From NCBI GenBank assembly GCA_041392785.1, contig JAWKLK010000010.1, forward strand, positions 124,001-188,000: a stretch of DNA of 64,000 nucleotides, read 5' to 3'. Below, one piece after another: positions 28,001 through 35,430 of this stretch (positions are counted from its first letter, which is position 1; every line of letters begins with the position of its first letter). Source of the stretch: OLB9 sp041392785 (GTDB taxonomy: Bacteria; Bacteroidota; Bacteroidia; Chitinophagales; Saprospiraceae). The notes beneath the pieces were generated by a model. It was not told the origin of the DNA. It searched no databases and saw only the letters and a program-made list of their open reading frames with translations. Both the position numbers and the translations under genes were made by a program.

Positions 28001-30307
28001 GGATTCAGCTCAGATGACTTAAACGATCAAAACAATTCCTTGATCAAGAGACCAGTGGTAAATAACGGACCATGTGATATCATCATGGAGAATGTAGAAA
28101 TCGACACATTCTTAAATGAGAATGGTGCATGTAAGAAATGGAGAGTAACGTATAATTACTTGAACTGGTGTACACAAGAGACAAGTGGACCATGGGTACA
28201 CTACTATACATTCAAAGATGTAGAGGCACCAATCTTAACATGTAACAACCAGATGTTTGCAGCTAATCCATTGGCAGCGAATCCGGATGGTGCATGTTAT
28301 GCAAGCGTAGTATTGGAAGCATCAGCGACAGATACGTTGATCTGTGCAGAGGAGAGCTGGATCAAATGGCAAGTATTTGCAGATCTATGGGCAAATGGCA
28401 CAGTAGACAGATTAGGATCAAGCTTCATCAACAAAGCGTACAATGGCATCTGGGTATACATCCCAAGAATACTAAACGGATCAGTAAACCCAGCATGGAC
28501 AACCATGCAGAATTTACATCCAAACTTAGTATTGGCAGATGATTTGTATGTGACGTATGTGAAGCCGACAGCAGCAAGTGGTGGCAAAGCGACATTACCA
28601 GCCTTCAACTTATTGGCAGAGAATATCAACCACAAAGTACTTTGGAAAGTGACAGATGGTTGTGGCAACGTAGATCAGTGTGAGAGTACAGTGATGTCAG
28701 TAGACAAAAAAGCACCAACACCATACTGCGTAAGCGTACACACAGCAATAATGCAAACCAATCCTAAGATGGTAGAATTGTGGGCAGTAGACTTCAATAA
28801 AGGTTCATTTGACAACTGTACACCACAGTCAAAATTGTACTACACATTTGAAGGCACACATCCAGTATTGAGCAGATTGAATCAAGAGCATTACTTCAAA
28901 GGCTTAGGACAAAATGCAACAGTAAATGAGTACAACCAAGGTAAAGCATACAGATGGTTACCAGCATCAAGAAGTGCAGGATACGTATGGTTGACAGCAG
29001 GCACACATGCAGTAAATGTAAGTGTATGGGATGAGGCATGGAATACAGACTTCTGTACTGTAAACCTACAGGTTAATGATACAGCAAATACATCAAATAT
29101 TGCTGGTAGAGTTATAAGTATGATGCAAGTTCCAATGAAAGATGCTGAAATATCAATTTTGTCTAACACTGGTACTGCTCAAAAAGCATTAACGGTTGAA
29201 GATGGATCTTTCCAAATTTCAGCATCAAATGGCGGCAACTATGAAATAACGTCCCATAAGAATGTGGACTTTATGGATGGTGTGTCAACATTTGACTTAG
29301 TTTTGATACAAAGACATATACTAAACATAGAGACATTAAATGATGCCTATAAAATGATTGCAGCTGATGCTGATAATAATGGGACAGTGTCTGTGAATGA
29401 TTTATCTGAGATCAGAAAATTAATTTTGGGTATTCATACTCAGTACCCAAATAATGAAAGCTGGAGATTTGTTAAAACAGGTCAGTCGATGGATCCTGAG
29501 CATCCATTCCCATATATTGAAAATATTGTTGTTCAAAACCTAAATGCAAACATATCAAATGTAGACTTTATAGGTGTTAAAATTGGCGATGTAAATGGTA
29601 ATGCCAAAGTGAATGATTTTGGAGAAACAATTGAAACTAGAACATCCAAAGCTGTTAACTTTGTTGTCGTGGAGATGATGATACATGAAGGCGAGACAGT
29701 AAGAATACCAGTAACAGCGAGCAACTACAATGAGATCTTCGGATACCAATTCACAATGGGTATGAGAGGAGCAGAATTTGTAGATGTAGAATCAGGAGCA
29801 TTGTCAATGAGTGCATCAAATGTAGGAGTATTCGCAGATAAATTGACAATGAGTTATGCAAGCCAAGAAGCAGCAACAGTAGCAGAAGGAGAAGTATTGT
29901 TCACATTGGTATTGAAATCCAAAGGAGCAAGCAGCCTAAGTGAAGTGTTGAGTCTAGGTTCAGAAATAACACCTGCAGAATCGTACATAGGAAAAGATAT
30001 GGAAGTAGGAAAAGTAAGTTTGGAAGTAAGAGGCGCAAATGCAGAAGGCTTTGCAGTATACCAAAACGAACCGAACCCATTCAGAACAGAGACAGTGATC
30101 AGATACAACATGCCAGAAGCAGCAGCAGCCACTATTACAGTGTATGATGTAGCTGGAAAAGTAGTAGCATTGAGAAATGTGAATGCAGTGAAAGGTATGA
30201 ATGCTGAGAAATTTACAAGAGCTGACATCAGCGCAAGCGGAGTACTTATGTACAAAGTAGAAAGCGGTGACAACGTAGCTAGTAAGAAAATGATCATCAT
30301 CGAGTAA
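21779..30307 (+). CDS. Giant T9SS protein, fragment 3: adhesin modules, C-type lectin, HYR, dockerin/cohesin-like, sorting signal
   Basis: In-frame coding resumes at 21711. Order: the rest of the Cys-rich repeat; two related domains of about 170 residues (22716-23230 and 23778-24280, sharing DDEYFEFC and HRISGTGPI.WALVAS); SprB/Ig-like repeats (LTATGGGTYLWSTGATTPSI); and a C-type lectin-like domain (25790-26220; YTWQQAYAHSQAVGGEM, WASGEPNG). Then come HYR-like modules rich in DxxAPxxxC motifs (26270-29090), a dockerin-like pair (29270-29440; DADNNGTVSVNDLSEI) and a cohesin-like domain (29640-30030). The end is a T9SS type A sorting domain (NEPNPFRTETVIRYNMPEAA). Expected at the cell surface as a protease/adhesin; the ligand is unknown. 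Confidence 0.88.
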   Translation: MTTAPGTCTFPTQPTITIVDNVCPSTDGTISGSGCGAFTTLEWATNATGPWNTTAPTYTTTAITVFARCIDNNTGCVSNNTSSTTSPVSCSPFTFTITDPCSCNNDATVAGDDGTFNEVITVTGPSGFNLTATCIGCTPSSITFTEGPVGTYTSITFTHVDNVGYNANIFADGSNIGSIGNKCAYPDVAIENIGPFTDCTGQPDVELMAIITGDDGTGNYAWSGTGVTANNFNPSGLSSGVVVISLDYTGVNNGNISPDGGITPAYPGCIQPDTIQVIVTEAVAPPIIDNIEVCDGANTTISVTSAAPVLTSNTFNWDFEGSISGLGISQNSMNVASDAPTQSTGSGLTNVGFQGAGSGCSGAITSSGYDVANVSLADAVTDDEYFEFCAGTPLAGVSFVDVTAMEWSHRISGTGPINWALVASNDLITPLLTGTIVGTSCVTAGGAFAIPSTSNCFRIYYWGATGGSGTLRIDNMVITANYNVPSGTYNFYLTNPDLDPSAIPESTGVSYDPGTTAATSPQTVWVTCVDLANGCESSADAVVITVNANPTLNISQPEPVCSPNTIDVLSVDLGEDPVGGNATYYSSMSDAESAMNAITSGLDAVSTTSTIFVRYELDNGCFTIDQINVVINSNPPPPAVPSTITVCTGGSTLITINTNPVTVTTTWDFESGITGDGVSSNLVIAGNGNVQTAGSGLTSVSAQAAGSGCTAAITSTGYDITNTSLADAVADDEYFEFCIGSSMAGFMFNGVTGIDWNHRISGTGPIQWALVASTSPNTALLSGTITGSSCSAAGGAITLNTETCYRVYYWGATNTAGTLRIDNFVISAQYQNLAVYNWYNDNPDTNPVAIPIATGNSYDPMTTSANSPQTIWVNCDNGCISPSSQIVINAGVTPSVNPVANQQLCNGFPTTAIAFNGTPTGVEFNWTNDNTSIGLAANGTGNIASFTAVNTTTINQVATITVTPSYTSGGVTCEGTPVMFTITVYPTPMPVISYTDDSGLVNNDGIICQDATVTLTATGGGSYLWSNGAITSSISTSTAGTYSVTVTNNGCVGTTSGVVIVNPLPTPSISVSEMSGTVVNDGTIYTGSSATLTATGGGTYLWSTGATTPSISVTPSETTTYTVTVTNANGCSTTSSTTITVVDPPCLLVCSGDQSITLTNGACEYQLPNLVTGAGLCNLFTITQVSGPEPGDILPRGSYVITYELVSNLGELIDECTFTVTVSANPVVINSLTCNGHINISSDENCEVTLHPSIFLSGSSYSCYADYQVNIWPFNSEANAINNVDQNSGISLPTGSHTYEIVGPSGNRCWGTLSIEDKIAPTVECNCSGPAPDVSAFREIGKFGNKKYYLSNSTYTWQQAYAHSQAVGGEMLCITSAAENAFIVNTWTLPGFTAQRTWLGATDNEAYGGTEANNTNNGWVWVSGEPFVYTNWASGEPNGLANEDYVEMFGNAGTQPGKWNDNTNTFGPLRYIMEVEDCSFKCYDLSIVQGETVEMLYGLSQNKAVLTTPPTATDGCGEVTATFEDSVQGEHCGDKELLRSWTFTDSYGNKSYCTQTFTFGAITVNDLTPPQYLVELSCGVNTDPANIAALKDVDSRPQPSSSTNIGAYYDDWAQTPTVTELHEGYAHGYFTYQQIGYDGNYHAQKVDPNICEIFTTYTDTNYPACGAGCGGNMKVVREWRILDWCSQDVFGYLQVIKAVDDKAPTFAVKDATVSVDPWGCVATYRVDNPWELQDNCAKPEELTWTLEVPAGVSLSGVQGSYVLTGLTKGTHTITYIATDCCGNVGTAEATITVIDASAPVAVAKQYIVMSLTGSGTAADGAAKLYGHQLDNGSYDHCTDVAFEVRRVDGGSCGNVGVNNHNNNSTFNGNNFASEVPGAVWFHPMDSKYTNADGNFDTDGGEFVKFCCDDIPEGEEYGLHDVELRVWDDGNMNGVYGDNLIIDGMKDNYNTTWVTVRVENKLAPVLVCPADVTVTCDMELNLSVGKDTKVTDVDLTMTGYPSAYDLCKGLDITYRDAWIGTYDEICKSGTIRRTFKATKGSVSVTCVQYITVTTVTFPFVVTFPQDGQTTPWDKCGFSSDDLNDQNNSLIKRPVVNNGPCDIIMENVEIDTFLNENGACKKWRVTYNYLNWCTQETSGPWVHYYTFKDVEAPILTCNNQMFAANPLAANPDGACYASVVLEASATDTLICAEESWIKWQVFADLWANGTVDRLGSSFINKAYNGIWVYIPRILNGSVNPAWTTMQNLHPNLVLADDLYVTYVKPTAASGGKATLPAFNLLAENINHKVLWKVTDGCGNVDQCESTVMSVDKKAPTPYCVSVHTAIMQTNPKMVELWAVDFNKGSFDNCTPQSKLYYTFEGTHPVLSRLNQEHYFKGLGQNATVNEYNQGKAYRWLPASRSAGYVWLTAGTHAVNVSVWDEAWNTDFCTVNLQVNDTANTSNIAGRVISMMQVPMKDAEISILSNTGTAQKALTVEDGSFQISASNGGNYEITSHKNVDFMDGVSTFDLVLIQRHILNIETLNDAYKMIAADADNNGTVSVNDLSEIRKLILGIHTQYPNNESWRFVKTGQSMDPEHPFPYIENIVVQNLNANISNVDFIGVKIGDVNGNAKVNDFGETIETRTSKAVNFVVVEMMIHEGETVRIPVTASNYNEIFGYQFTMGMRGAEFVDVESGALSMSASNVGVFADKLTMSYASQEAATVAEGEVLFTLVLKSKGASSLSEVLSLGSEITPAESYIGKDMEVGKVSLEVRGANAEGFAVYQNEPNPFRTETVIRYNMPEAAAATITVYDVAGKVVALRNVNAVKGMNAEKFTRADISASGVLMYKVESGDNVASKKMIIIE

Positions 30308-30340
30308 TCGGTGTGTGAATAAGTAGATTGAGTAATTAAG

Positions 30341-30371
30341 AAGAGCTCGGATTTAGTCCGAGCTCTTTTTG
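30341..30371 (+). terminator. Terminator of the giant gene
   Basis: Perfect 11-bp stem AAGAGCTCGGA / TCCGAGCTCTT with loop TTTAG, followed by a T-run. It begins 34 bases after the stop codon. The remaining bases to 30629 are A+T-rich and hold no gene. Confidence 0.92.
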
Positions 30372-30629
30372 TTTAAAGTAAAATGTTCTAACATATCAAT
30401 TTCATATTTCATGAAACCAAACATGGGCTTGTATGAAACGGACGCAATTGGATTTTGCTGAACTGAGACTTCACTTTTTTAATATGTTAAATATTAAAAC
30501 CAATATTACCTAACTTTTTCATGAAACATTATTAATTTTTAAAAAAGAATAACTGAATACACAACATTATAACTATATTTTCGTTATATTGATTAATGAT
30601 TCGTTTTTGATAATATATATTAGAATATC

Positions 30630-30986
30630 ATGACTTTAAATAATTTAGAAGAAGAGATAATGCAAATTTTTTGGAAGTTGGGTAAAGCGTTTCCTAAAGA
30701 AATTATAGCGTATTTACACGAACCCCAGCCGCCTTATAATACAGTTTTGTCGACTATTAGAAAACTTGAAAAAGAAGGGTGGCTATCATATAGAGTCTTT
30801 GGAAAATCGCATCAATACTACCCTATTATTGAACAAAAACAGTTTAATAAATCCGTTTTTTCAAAATTTTTTCAAAAGTTATTGAATGGTGACCGTTCCA
30901 AACTGCTTTCATATTTTATGGAAGAAGAGGATATTGATATTAAAGAATTAGAAAGTTTAGTGAAGTCTCTAAAAAATAAACCATGA
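30630..30986 (+). CDS. BlaI/MecI-type transcriptional repressor
   Basis: The 118-residue protein is a winged-helix repressor of the BlaI/MecI/CopY family: LEEEIMQIFWKLGKAFPKEI forms the first helices, YNTVLSTIRKLEKEGWLSY the recognition helix, and the C-terminal third is for dimerisation. Such repressors are cut by the partner M56 membrane peptidase upon signal. The stop overlaps the start of the M56 gene in an ATGA, so the pair is co-translated. Upstream A+T-rich DNA probably holds the operator, but I found no clear palindrome. Target genes are unknown; no beta-lactamase is adjacent. Confidence 0.9.
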   Translation: MTLNNLEEEIMQIFWKLGKAFPKEIIAYLHEPQPPYNTVLSTIRKLEKEGWLSYRVFGKSHQYYPIIEQKQFNKSVFSKFFQKLLNGDRSKLLSYFMEEEDIDIKELESLVKSLKNKP

Positions 30987-31318
30987 CAAAGCTACTTGAT
31001 TTGATTGAAGGGATGCCACAATTACCATACTTCGCTAAAGCATCCTTCATACTATTCATCCTTTATGGTATTTATTTGATGTTCTTTTCAAAAGGAACGC
31101 ACTTTTTTGCAAATAGGGTATTTTTAATTGGCACCATAGTCATGACATTGGTTTTACCTCTTATCTCGATCAAAGCATATCCTATTGTGGTAAAAATGGT
31201 TGCCATACCTAATAATGTTGCGACCGTTTTCCAAGGAACTAAAAATGAGATCGACCTATTTTGGATATTGACCACTATATATTTGTTCGGAATATCGTGG
31301 ATGTTTTATCGTTTTTAA
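30983..31318 (+). CDS. M56 (BlaR1/MecR1-like) membrane peptidase, N-terminal fragment
   Basis: Codes the first transmembrane helices (about residues 20-37, 43-62 and 90-108) of a BlaR1-type antirepressor. The frame ends at TAA right after WMFYRF. One T is missing from the T5 run at 31312-31316; with six T the reading continues YRFLRQLLQIYLCIQ, the normal linker between helix 3 and the peptidase domain. The corrected gene is 30983-32274, 430 residues. It overlaps blaI by four bases. Confidence 0.85.
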   Translation: MTKLLDLIEGMPQLPYFAKASFILFILYGIYLMFFSKGTHFFANRVFLIGTIVMTLVLPLISIKAYPIVVKMVAIPNNVATVFQGTKNEIDLFWILTTIYLFGISWMFYRF

Positions 31319-32274
31319 GACAGTTATTACAAATATATCTATGTATTCAAACTTCTGTAAAATCAAAAAAGGATTATGTGTATTTTGTTGAAGATTCTAA
31401 CTACCCAATCTCAAGTTTTTTAAACTATATCTTCCTTCCAAATACAGAAATAAACCCAATAATGGTGGAACATGAACGCATACATATAGATAAGCAACAT
31501 ACCTGTGATGTATTGCTGGCATCATTTTTTAGATGTGTGTTTTGGTTTCATCCATTTTCTCATGCAATGATACGGAGTATAAAATTAAATCATGAATATG
31601 AATGCGATGCGCTTATGGTAAAGCGATTCACCGTCGAGCAATACGCCCAAGTTCTACTCTCACAAGCACAGTCAGTTAGGCCTAACTCTGTAATAAATCA
31701 ATTTTATTCATTTACAAAAAAAAGAATTATTATGTTGTCACACCTTCAATCCAACCGAAAACCAAATCGAAATTTTATATGGATGTTTCCCACTTTTATT
31801 ATGGTTTTTGCGATGTTTAGTTTTAAAAAATACTATGTATCCATAGACAATCAAAATGCCCTTGTATCGGCGACTGATTCTATTCCAAAGGGCCAACAAT
31901 ATGTGGATACGATTATAGGAATGGATCCCGTTACTTTTAAGGAAACTATTACCTTGATTCCAAAAACATACAAGATTACCGATACGGTTGAATATTTAAC
32001 CACAGTAGATGGTACGCCTTGCACTTCCCAACTTATCGCCTCTCACGAATTTCCCGTAGAATATTATCTCCGTAATATTGACAATATGGTAGATGCCAAG
32101 GATACGATTATTGTATTAGACCCCGAGACCATGCAAGAAACTATCAAAATATCTGAATACAAAATCTCCAAGCTTTATAAGGATATGATAGATAGTGAGC
32201 TTGAAAAATCAGAGCCCAATTTCAAACTTATTGAAAAATGGACCAATGAAGGTAAAAGAAATGCAGGGCGATGA
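31261..32274 (+). CDS. M56 (BlaR1/MecR1-like) membrane peptidase, C-terminal fragment
   Basis: Authentic coding starts about 31317; the beginning of the open frame is out of frame relative to the N-terminal piece. The zinc motif HERIH (in MVEHERIHIDKQHTCD) and the second conserved motif NHEYECDALMV identify peptidase family M56. FFRCVFWFHPFSHAMI is the usual membrane segment between them. A last hydrophobic segment (NFIWMFPTFIMVFAMFSF) leads to a periplasmic tail of about 150 residues. That tail lacks the penicillin-binding domain of true BlaR1, so the signal is something else, unknown. Confidence 0.85.
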   Translation: MDIDHYIFVRNIVDVLSFLRQLLQIYLCIQTSVKSKKDYVYFVEDSNYPISSFLNYIFLPNTEINPIMVEHERIHIDKQHTCDVLLASFFRCVFWFHPFSHAMIRSIKLNHEYECDALMVKRFTVEQYAQVLLSQAQSVRPNSVINQFYSFTKKRIIMLSHLQSNRKPNRNFIWMFPTFIMVFAMFSFKKYYVSIDNQNALVSATDSIPKGQQYVDTIIGMDPVTFKETITLIPKTYKITDTVEYLTTVDGTPCTSQLIASHEFPVEYYLRNIDNMVDAKDTIIVLDPETMQETIKISEYKISKLYKDMIDSELEKSEPNFKLIEKWTNEGKRNAGR

Positions 32275-32830
32275 AATATCTAGCATATTTAGTTGGTAGT
32301 TTTTCTTCAGAATAAATTATCATGCAAGTATTTGAAGATTGATTATTTATTGATTTTTAGTCACCGAGAATTAATACATTCGAAGTAACTAAAAATCAAT
32401 GAATAACATCTTTTCCGATGTGTTTTGAACTAAAATGATCTTAAAACGTTTCAAAGTGAATAGAAAATATGGCAAATTTATTTAATTTGCAGTTTTAGTC
32501 GTTTTGATATTTTGGAGTTTTACTGTCTGAAAAAATCACCTATTCGGCTATTCGACATCTATTCTTGACAAATAATGGACACATTAAACCCGAATTATAC
32601 ATAACAAATCATTTATAATTCTGGATAAAATTGCATCAAAAGGCAGTACTAGTGTGGTCTAATAGGCAGGCTTTCTTTAGGAAGGATCACAAATTGGTTG
32701 TAGCTTAATCTACTTGATCTTCCAAAGCCAAATAATATATTAATTATAATGTCTATATGTAAAAACATTAATATGTTTATTATTCACATTAATGATTAAT
32801 CTAATATTAAATAAGTAAACGAGATATTAT
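32275..32830. other. Gene-free region of 556 bases
   Basis: No ORF of credible quality on either strand. It contains the 13-bp inverted repeat at 32349-32400 and a short stem GCAAAT/ATTTGC near 32470-32490. The end before the GNAT gene is very A+T-rich. Nothing else recognisable. Confidence 0.6.
32349..32400. repeat. Perfect 13-bp inverted repeat with 26-base loop
   Basis: ATTGATTTTTAGT at 32349-32361 is exactly inverted at 32388-32400 (ACTAAAAATCAAT). It lies 75 bases after the M56 stop. There is no T-run, so it is not a typical terminator; it might be a binding site or element end. Confidence 0.5.
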
Positions 32831-33274
32831 ATGATAAGTACAAAAGTATATGATGAAAATAACAAACCATCATCTTCTGTCAAAAACGATATTGTAAATT
32901 TTCTAGCCATGCATTTAGAAAAATATGGCGACCCTAAATATCAGATTCACAAGGCATTAGACTACTCAGTAAAAGACCATGCATCTTTTGGAGGTTTTAC
33001 TTTGACAATGGTACAAGATGATGCCATTGTAGGTTCAGCAGTCATTAACAAAACTGGCATGGGAGGTTATATTCCTGAAAATATTTTGTTTTATATTGCG
33101 ACACATGTAGATCACCGTGGCAAAGGAATAGGCAAACAACTTATGCAACAAGTCATTAAAAACTGTGATGGTGACATAGCGAGTCACGTTGAAAAAAACA
33201 ATCCTGCTATACATCTTTATGAAAGGTTAGGATTTACCAACCCCTATTTAGAAATGAGATTAAAAAGACAATAA
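32831..33274 (+). CDS. GNAT-family N-acetyltransferase
   Basis: A 147-residue acetyltransferase. The acetyl-CoA pyrophosphate loop is THVDHRGKGIGKQLMQQV (R-G-x-G-x-G/K type), and the closing helix is NPAIHLYERLGF. These enzymes transfer acetyl from acetyl-CoA to an amine. The racemase-like gene starts two bases after the stop, which points to a shared operon and perhaps to an amino-acid substrate. The exact acceptor is unknown. Confidence 0.88.
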   Translation: MISTKVYDENNKPSSSVKNDIVNFLAMHLEKYGDPKYQIHKALDYSVKDHASFGGFTLTMVQDDAIVGSAVINKTGMGGYIPENILFYIATHVDHRGKGIGKQLMQQVIKNCDGDIASHVEKNNPAIHLYERLGFTNPYLEMRLKRQ

Positions 33275-33276
33275 GT

Positions 33277-34377
33277 ATGGCTGAGTTAGTAATAAAAACA
33301 AAAAAAATTCAAGAGAATATTAAGTTTTTAAGCTCCTATTTTAAATCTCATGATATCCAATGGAGCTTGATAACAAAAGTATTTTCTGGGGATAAAGAAT
33401 TTATCAAGAAGATTCTCACAGATGATGTAATTGAGCACATAGATTCTATTGGGGATTCTCGATTGACCAGTTTAAAAAATTTGAAGGAAGTCAATCCAAA
33501 CATGCATACAATTTATATAAAACCTCCGGCCAAAATGTATGTGGATGAGGTAGTGAAATATGCAGACATCTCTTTAAATAGCTCCCTAACCACCATCAAA
33601 GCACTCAATGAAGCTTCAAAAAAGTTAAATAAAATTCATCAAATCATCATAATGATTGAGCTAGGAGAACTTAGAGAAGGCATTTTGCGAACAGAAGTTC
33701 TCCGATTTTATGAAAGTGTATTTAAACTCTCGCATATAGAAGTAGTAGGTATTGGGTCCAACTTAGGATGCATGTATGGCGTGGCTCCAAGCTATGACAA
33801 GCTAATCCAATTATCATTATATAAAGAACTCATTTCTGCAAAATTTAATAGGGATCTCAAGTACGTTTCGGGTGGGACTTCAATCACCCTACCACTGATA
33901 GAAAGTAAAATGATCCCAAAAGGAATAAACCACTTTCGCGTTGGAGAGGCAGCTTTTTTTGGAATAAGTCCATTGGATAAAAAGCAATTTAAAAGCATGT
34001 TCACCGATGCGTTTGAATTCCGAGCTAATATCATCGAAATTAAAGAAAAGAAAGTTGTACCTGAGGGTGTACTTAGCGAAGGAAATATAGGCCACATTGC
34101 AGAATATAACGACGACGACATCAGTAAAACTTCTATTAAAGCTATCCTTGATTTCGGATTATTGGATGTAGAGAAAGACGATATCACTTCCGATGGTAAT
34201 CATTTGAAATTTGTCGGTATGACATCAGATATGCTTGTAGTAGACATAGGAACAAACACTACAGCTGGTGGTCAAAAAAAATATAGTGTAGGTGATGTGA
34301 TCAGTTTTAAACCAAATTACATGGCTATCGCAAGATTATTAAATTCAAAATTCATTACCCGTAAATTCGAAGACTAA
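33277..34377 (+). CDS. Alanine/ornithine racemase-like PLP enzyme
   Basis: The 366-residue protein has an alanine-racemase-type TIM barrel. The PLP Lys is in LITKVFSGD near residue 39, and the phosphate-binding end of the barrel includes KYVSGGTSITLP and FRVGEAAFFGISP. The C-terminal beta domain is present. It resembles the alanine/ornithine racemase family (Orr, YhfX-like) rather than Alr, because the N-terminus goes straight into the barrel and the GIGSNLGCMYG motif is conserved. It likely racemises a basic or small amino acid. It is co-transcribed with the GNAT gene. Confidence 0.8.
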   Translation: MAELVIKTKKIQENIKFLSSYFKSHDIQWSLITKVFSGDKEFIKKILTDDVIEHIDSIGDSRLTSLKNLKEVNPNMHTIYIKPPAKMYVDEVVKYADISLNSSLTTIKALNEASKKLNKIHQIIIMIELGELREGILRTEVLRFYESVFKLSHIEVVGIGSNLGCMYGVAPSYDKLIQLSLYKELISAKFNRDLKYVSGGTSITLPLIESKMIPKGINHFRVGEAAFFGISPLDKKQFKSMFTDAFEFRANIIEIKEKKVVPEGVLSEGNIGHIAEYNDDDISKTSIKAILDFGLLDVEKDDITSDGNHLKFVGMTSDMLVVDIGTNTTAGGQKKYSVGDVISFKPNYMAIARLLNSKFITRKFED

Positions 34378-34404
34378 AGATGTTATTAATTTAATGTAAG
34401 TGAT

Positions 34405-34412
34405 TACTTTTG
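34405..34412 (+). promoter_or_regulatory. -7 promoter element of the bestrophin gene
   Basis: TACTTTTG fits TAnnTTTG and ends 19 bases before the bestrophin ATG. No TTTG is found at the -33 position, so the call rests on one element. Confidence 0.4.
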
Positions 34413-34431
34413 CACAAACTTTAATCGACGT

Positions 34432-35430
34432 ATGTACGTAAAAAGACGGTATGGGTTTTGGCTGACCTTTAATTGGAGTAAAAAGCCATTCATTTTAGGG
34501 AGCATCTATGCCCTCCTATTGACCATCATGTTCGAATTTTTCTACCACAAACTAAACTTTGATTTTTCAATAAGTTGGCAGCCCATCAGCGTACTTGGTA
34601 TCGCTGTGGCATTTTATTTAGGTTTTAAAAATAATGCCAGTTATGATAGAACATGGGAAGCCAGAAAAATCTGGGGTGGCATAGTAAATAATTCAAGAAC
34701 TTTTGGTGCTGCTGTCACTAGTTTCATTCAAGGTGAGAATGCAAATTCTATCAAACAAGAATTAATCTACCGTCATATTGCATGGCTTACTGCATTGAGA
34801 TATCAATTAAGACTCTCAAGAGAATGGGAACACGCAGAATTGAGAGTCAAAGGTTTGTATGTTCCTACTATAAGTGAAACCTACTTCCATAATTTGGAAG
34901 ATGAGATTAAAGAGATTTTAAGTGAGGATGAATTTGATGCTTATGCAGGTAAAACAAATATGGCAGCACAGATCCTTCATAAACAAATGACAAGACTCCA
35001 AGAGCTGAAAAACAATAATTATTTTGATGACTTCAGACATATGGAGTTGTACGAACTCTTAGCTGAATTCTATGCAGATCAAGGTAGAAGCGAGCGTATT
35101 AAAAATTTTCCTTTTCCTAGACAATATGCCTCTGTGGCTTATTGGATGACGTTATTATTCTCTCTATTGACGCCATTTGGTCTTCTTAATATTTTTCATG
35201 ATCTGAAAAGCCATACTGTCTGGTTGACCATTCCATTTTCAGGATTGATTATATGGATATTTTATCTTATGGAAATGATAGGAGACTATTCAGAAAACCC
35301 TTTTGAGGGCACTTACAATGATGTACCAATCACATCCATTTCCCGTAGTATAGAAATAGACCTTAGAGAAATGTTGGGAGAGAAAAATATTCCAAAACCT
35401 ATAACACCTACTGATGGGTTCTTAATGTAA
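34432..35430 (+). CDS. Bestrophin-family membrane channel (UPF0187)
   Basis: The 332-residue protein matches bacterial bestrophins: an N-terminal helix, then FYLGFKNNASYDRTWEARKIWGG, the most conserved stretch of the family, then the C-terminal pair of membrane helices (YASVAYWMTLLFSLLTPFGL; LTIPFSGLIIWIFYLMEMIG) followed by NPFEGTYNDVPITSISR. Bestrophins are pentameric ion channels; bacterial ones conduct cations or anions, and the ion here is not predictable. The next ORF (DUF2200) starts inside its stop codon. Confidence 0.93.
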   Translation: MYVKRRYGFWLTFNWSKKPFILGSIYALLLTIMFEFFYHKLNFDFSISWQPISVLGIAVAFYLGFKNNASYDRTWEARKIWGGIVNNSRTFGAAVTSFIQGENANSIKQELIYRHIAWLTALRYQLRLSREWEHAELRVKGLYVPTISETYFHNLEDEIKEILSEDEFDAYAGKTNMAAQILHKQMTRLQELKNNNYFDDFRHMELYELLAEFYADQGRSERIKNFPFPRQYASVAYWMTLLFSLLTPFGLLNIFHDLKSHTVWLTIPFSGLIIWIFYLMEMIGDYSENPFEGTYNDVPITSISRSIEIDLREMLGEKNIPKPITPTDGFLM

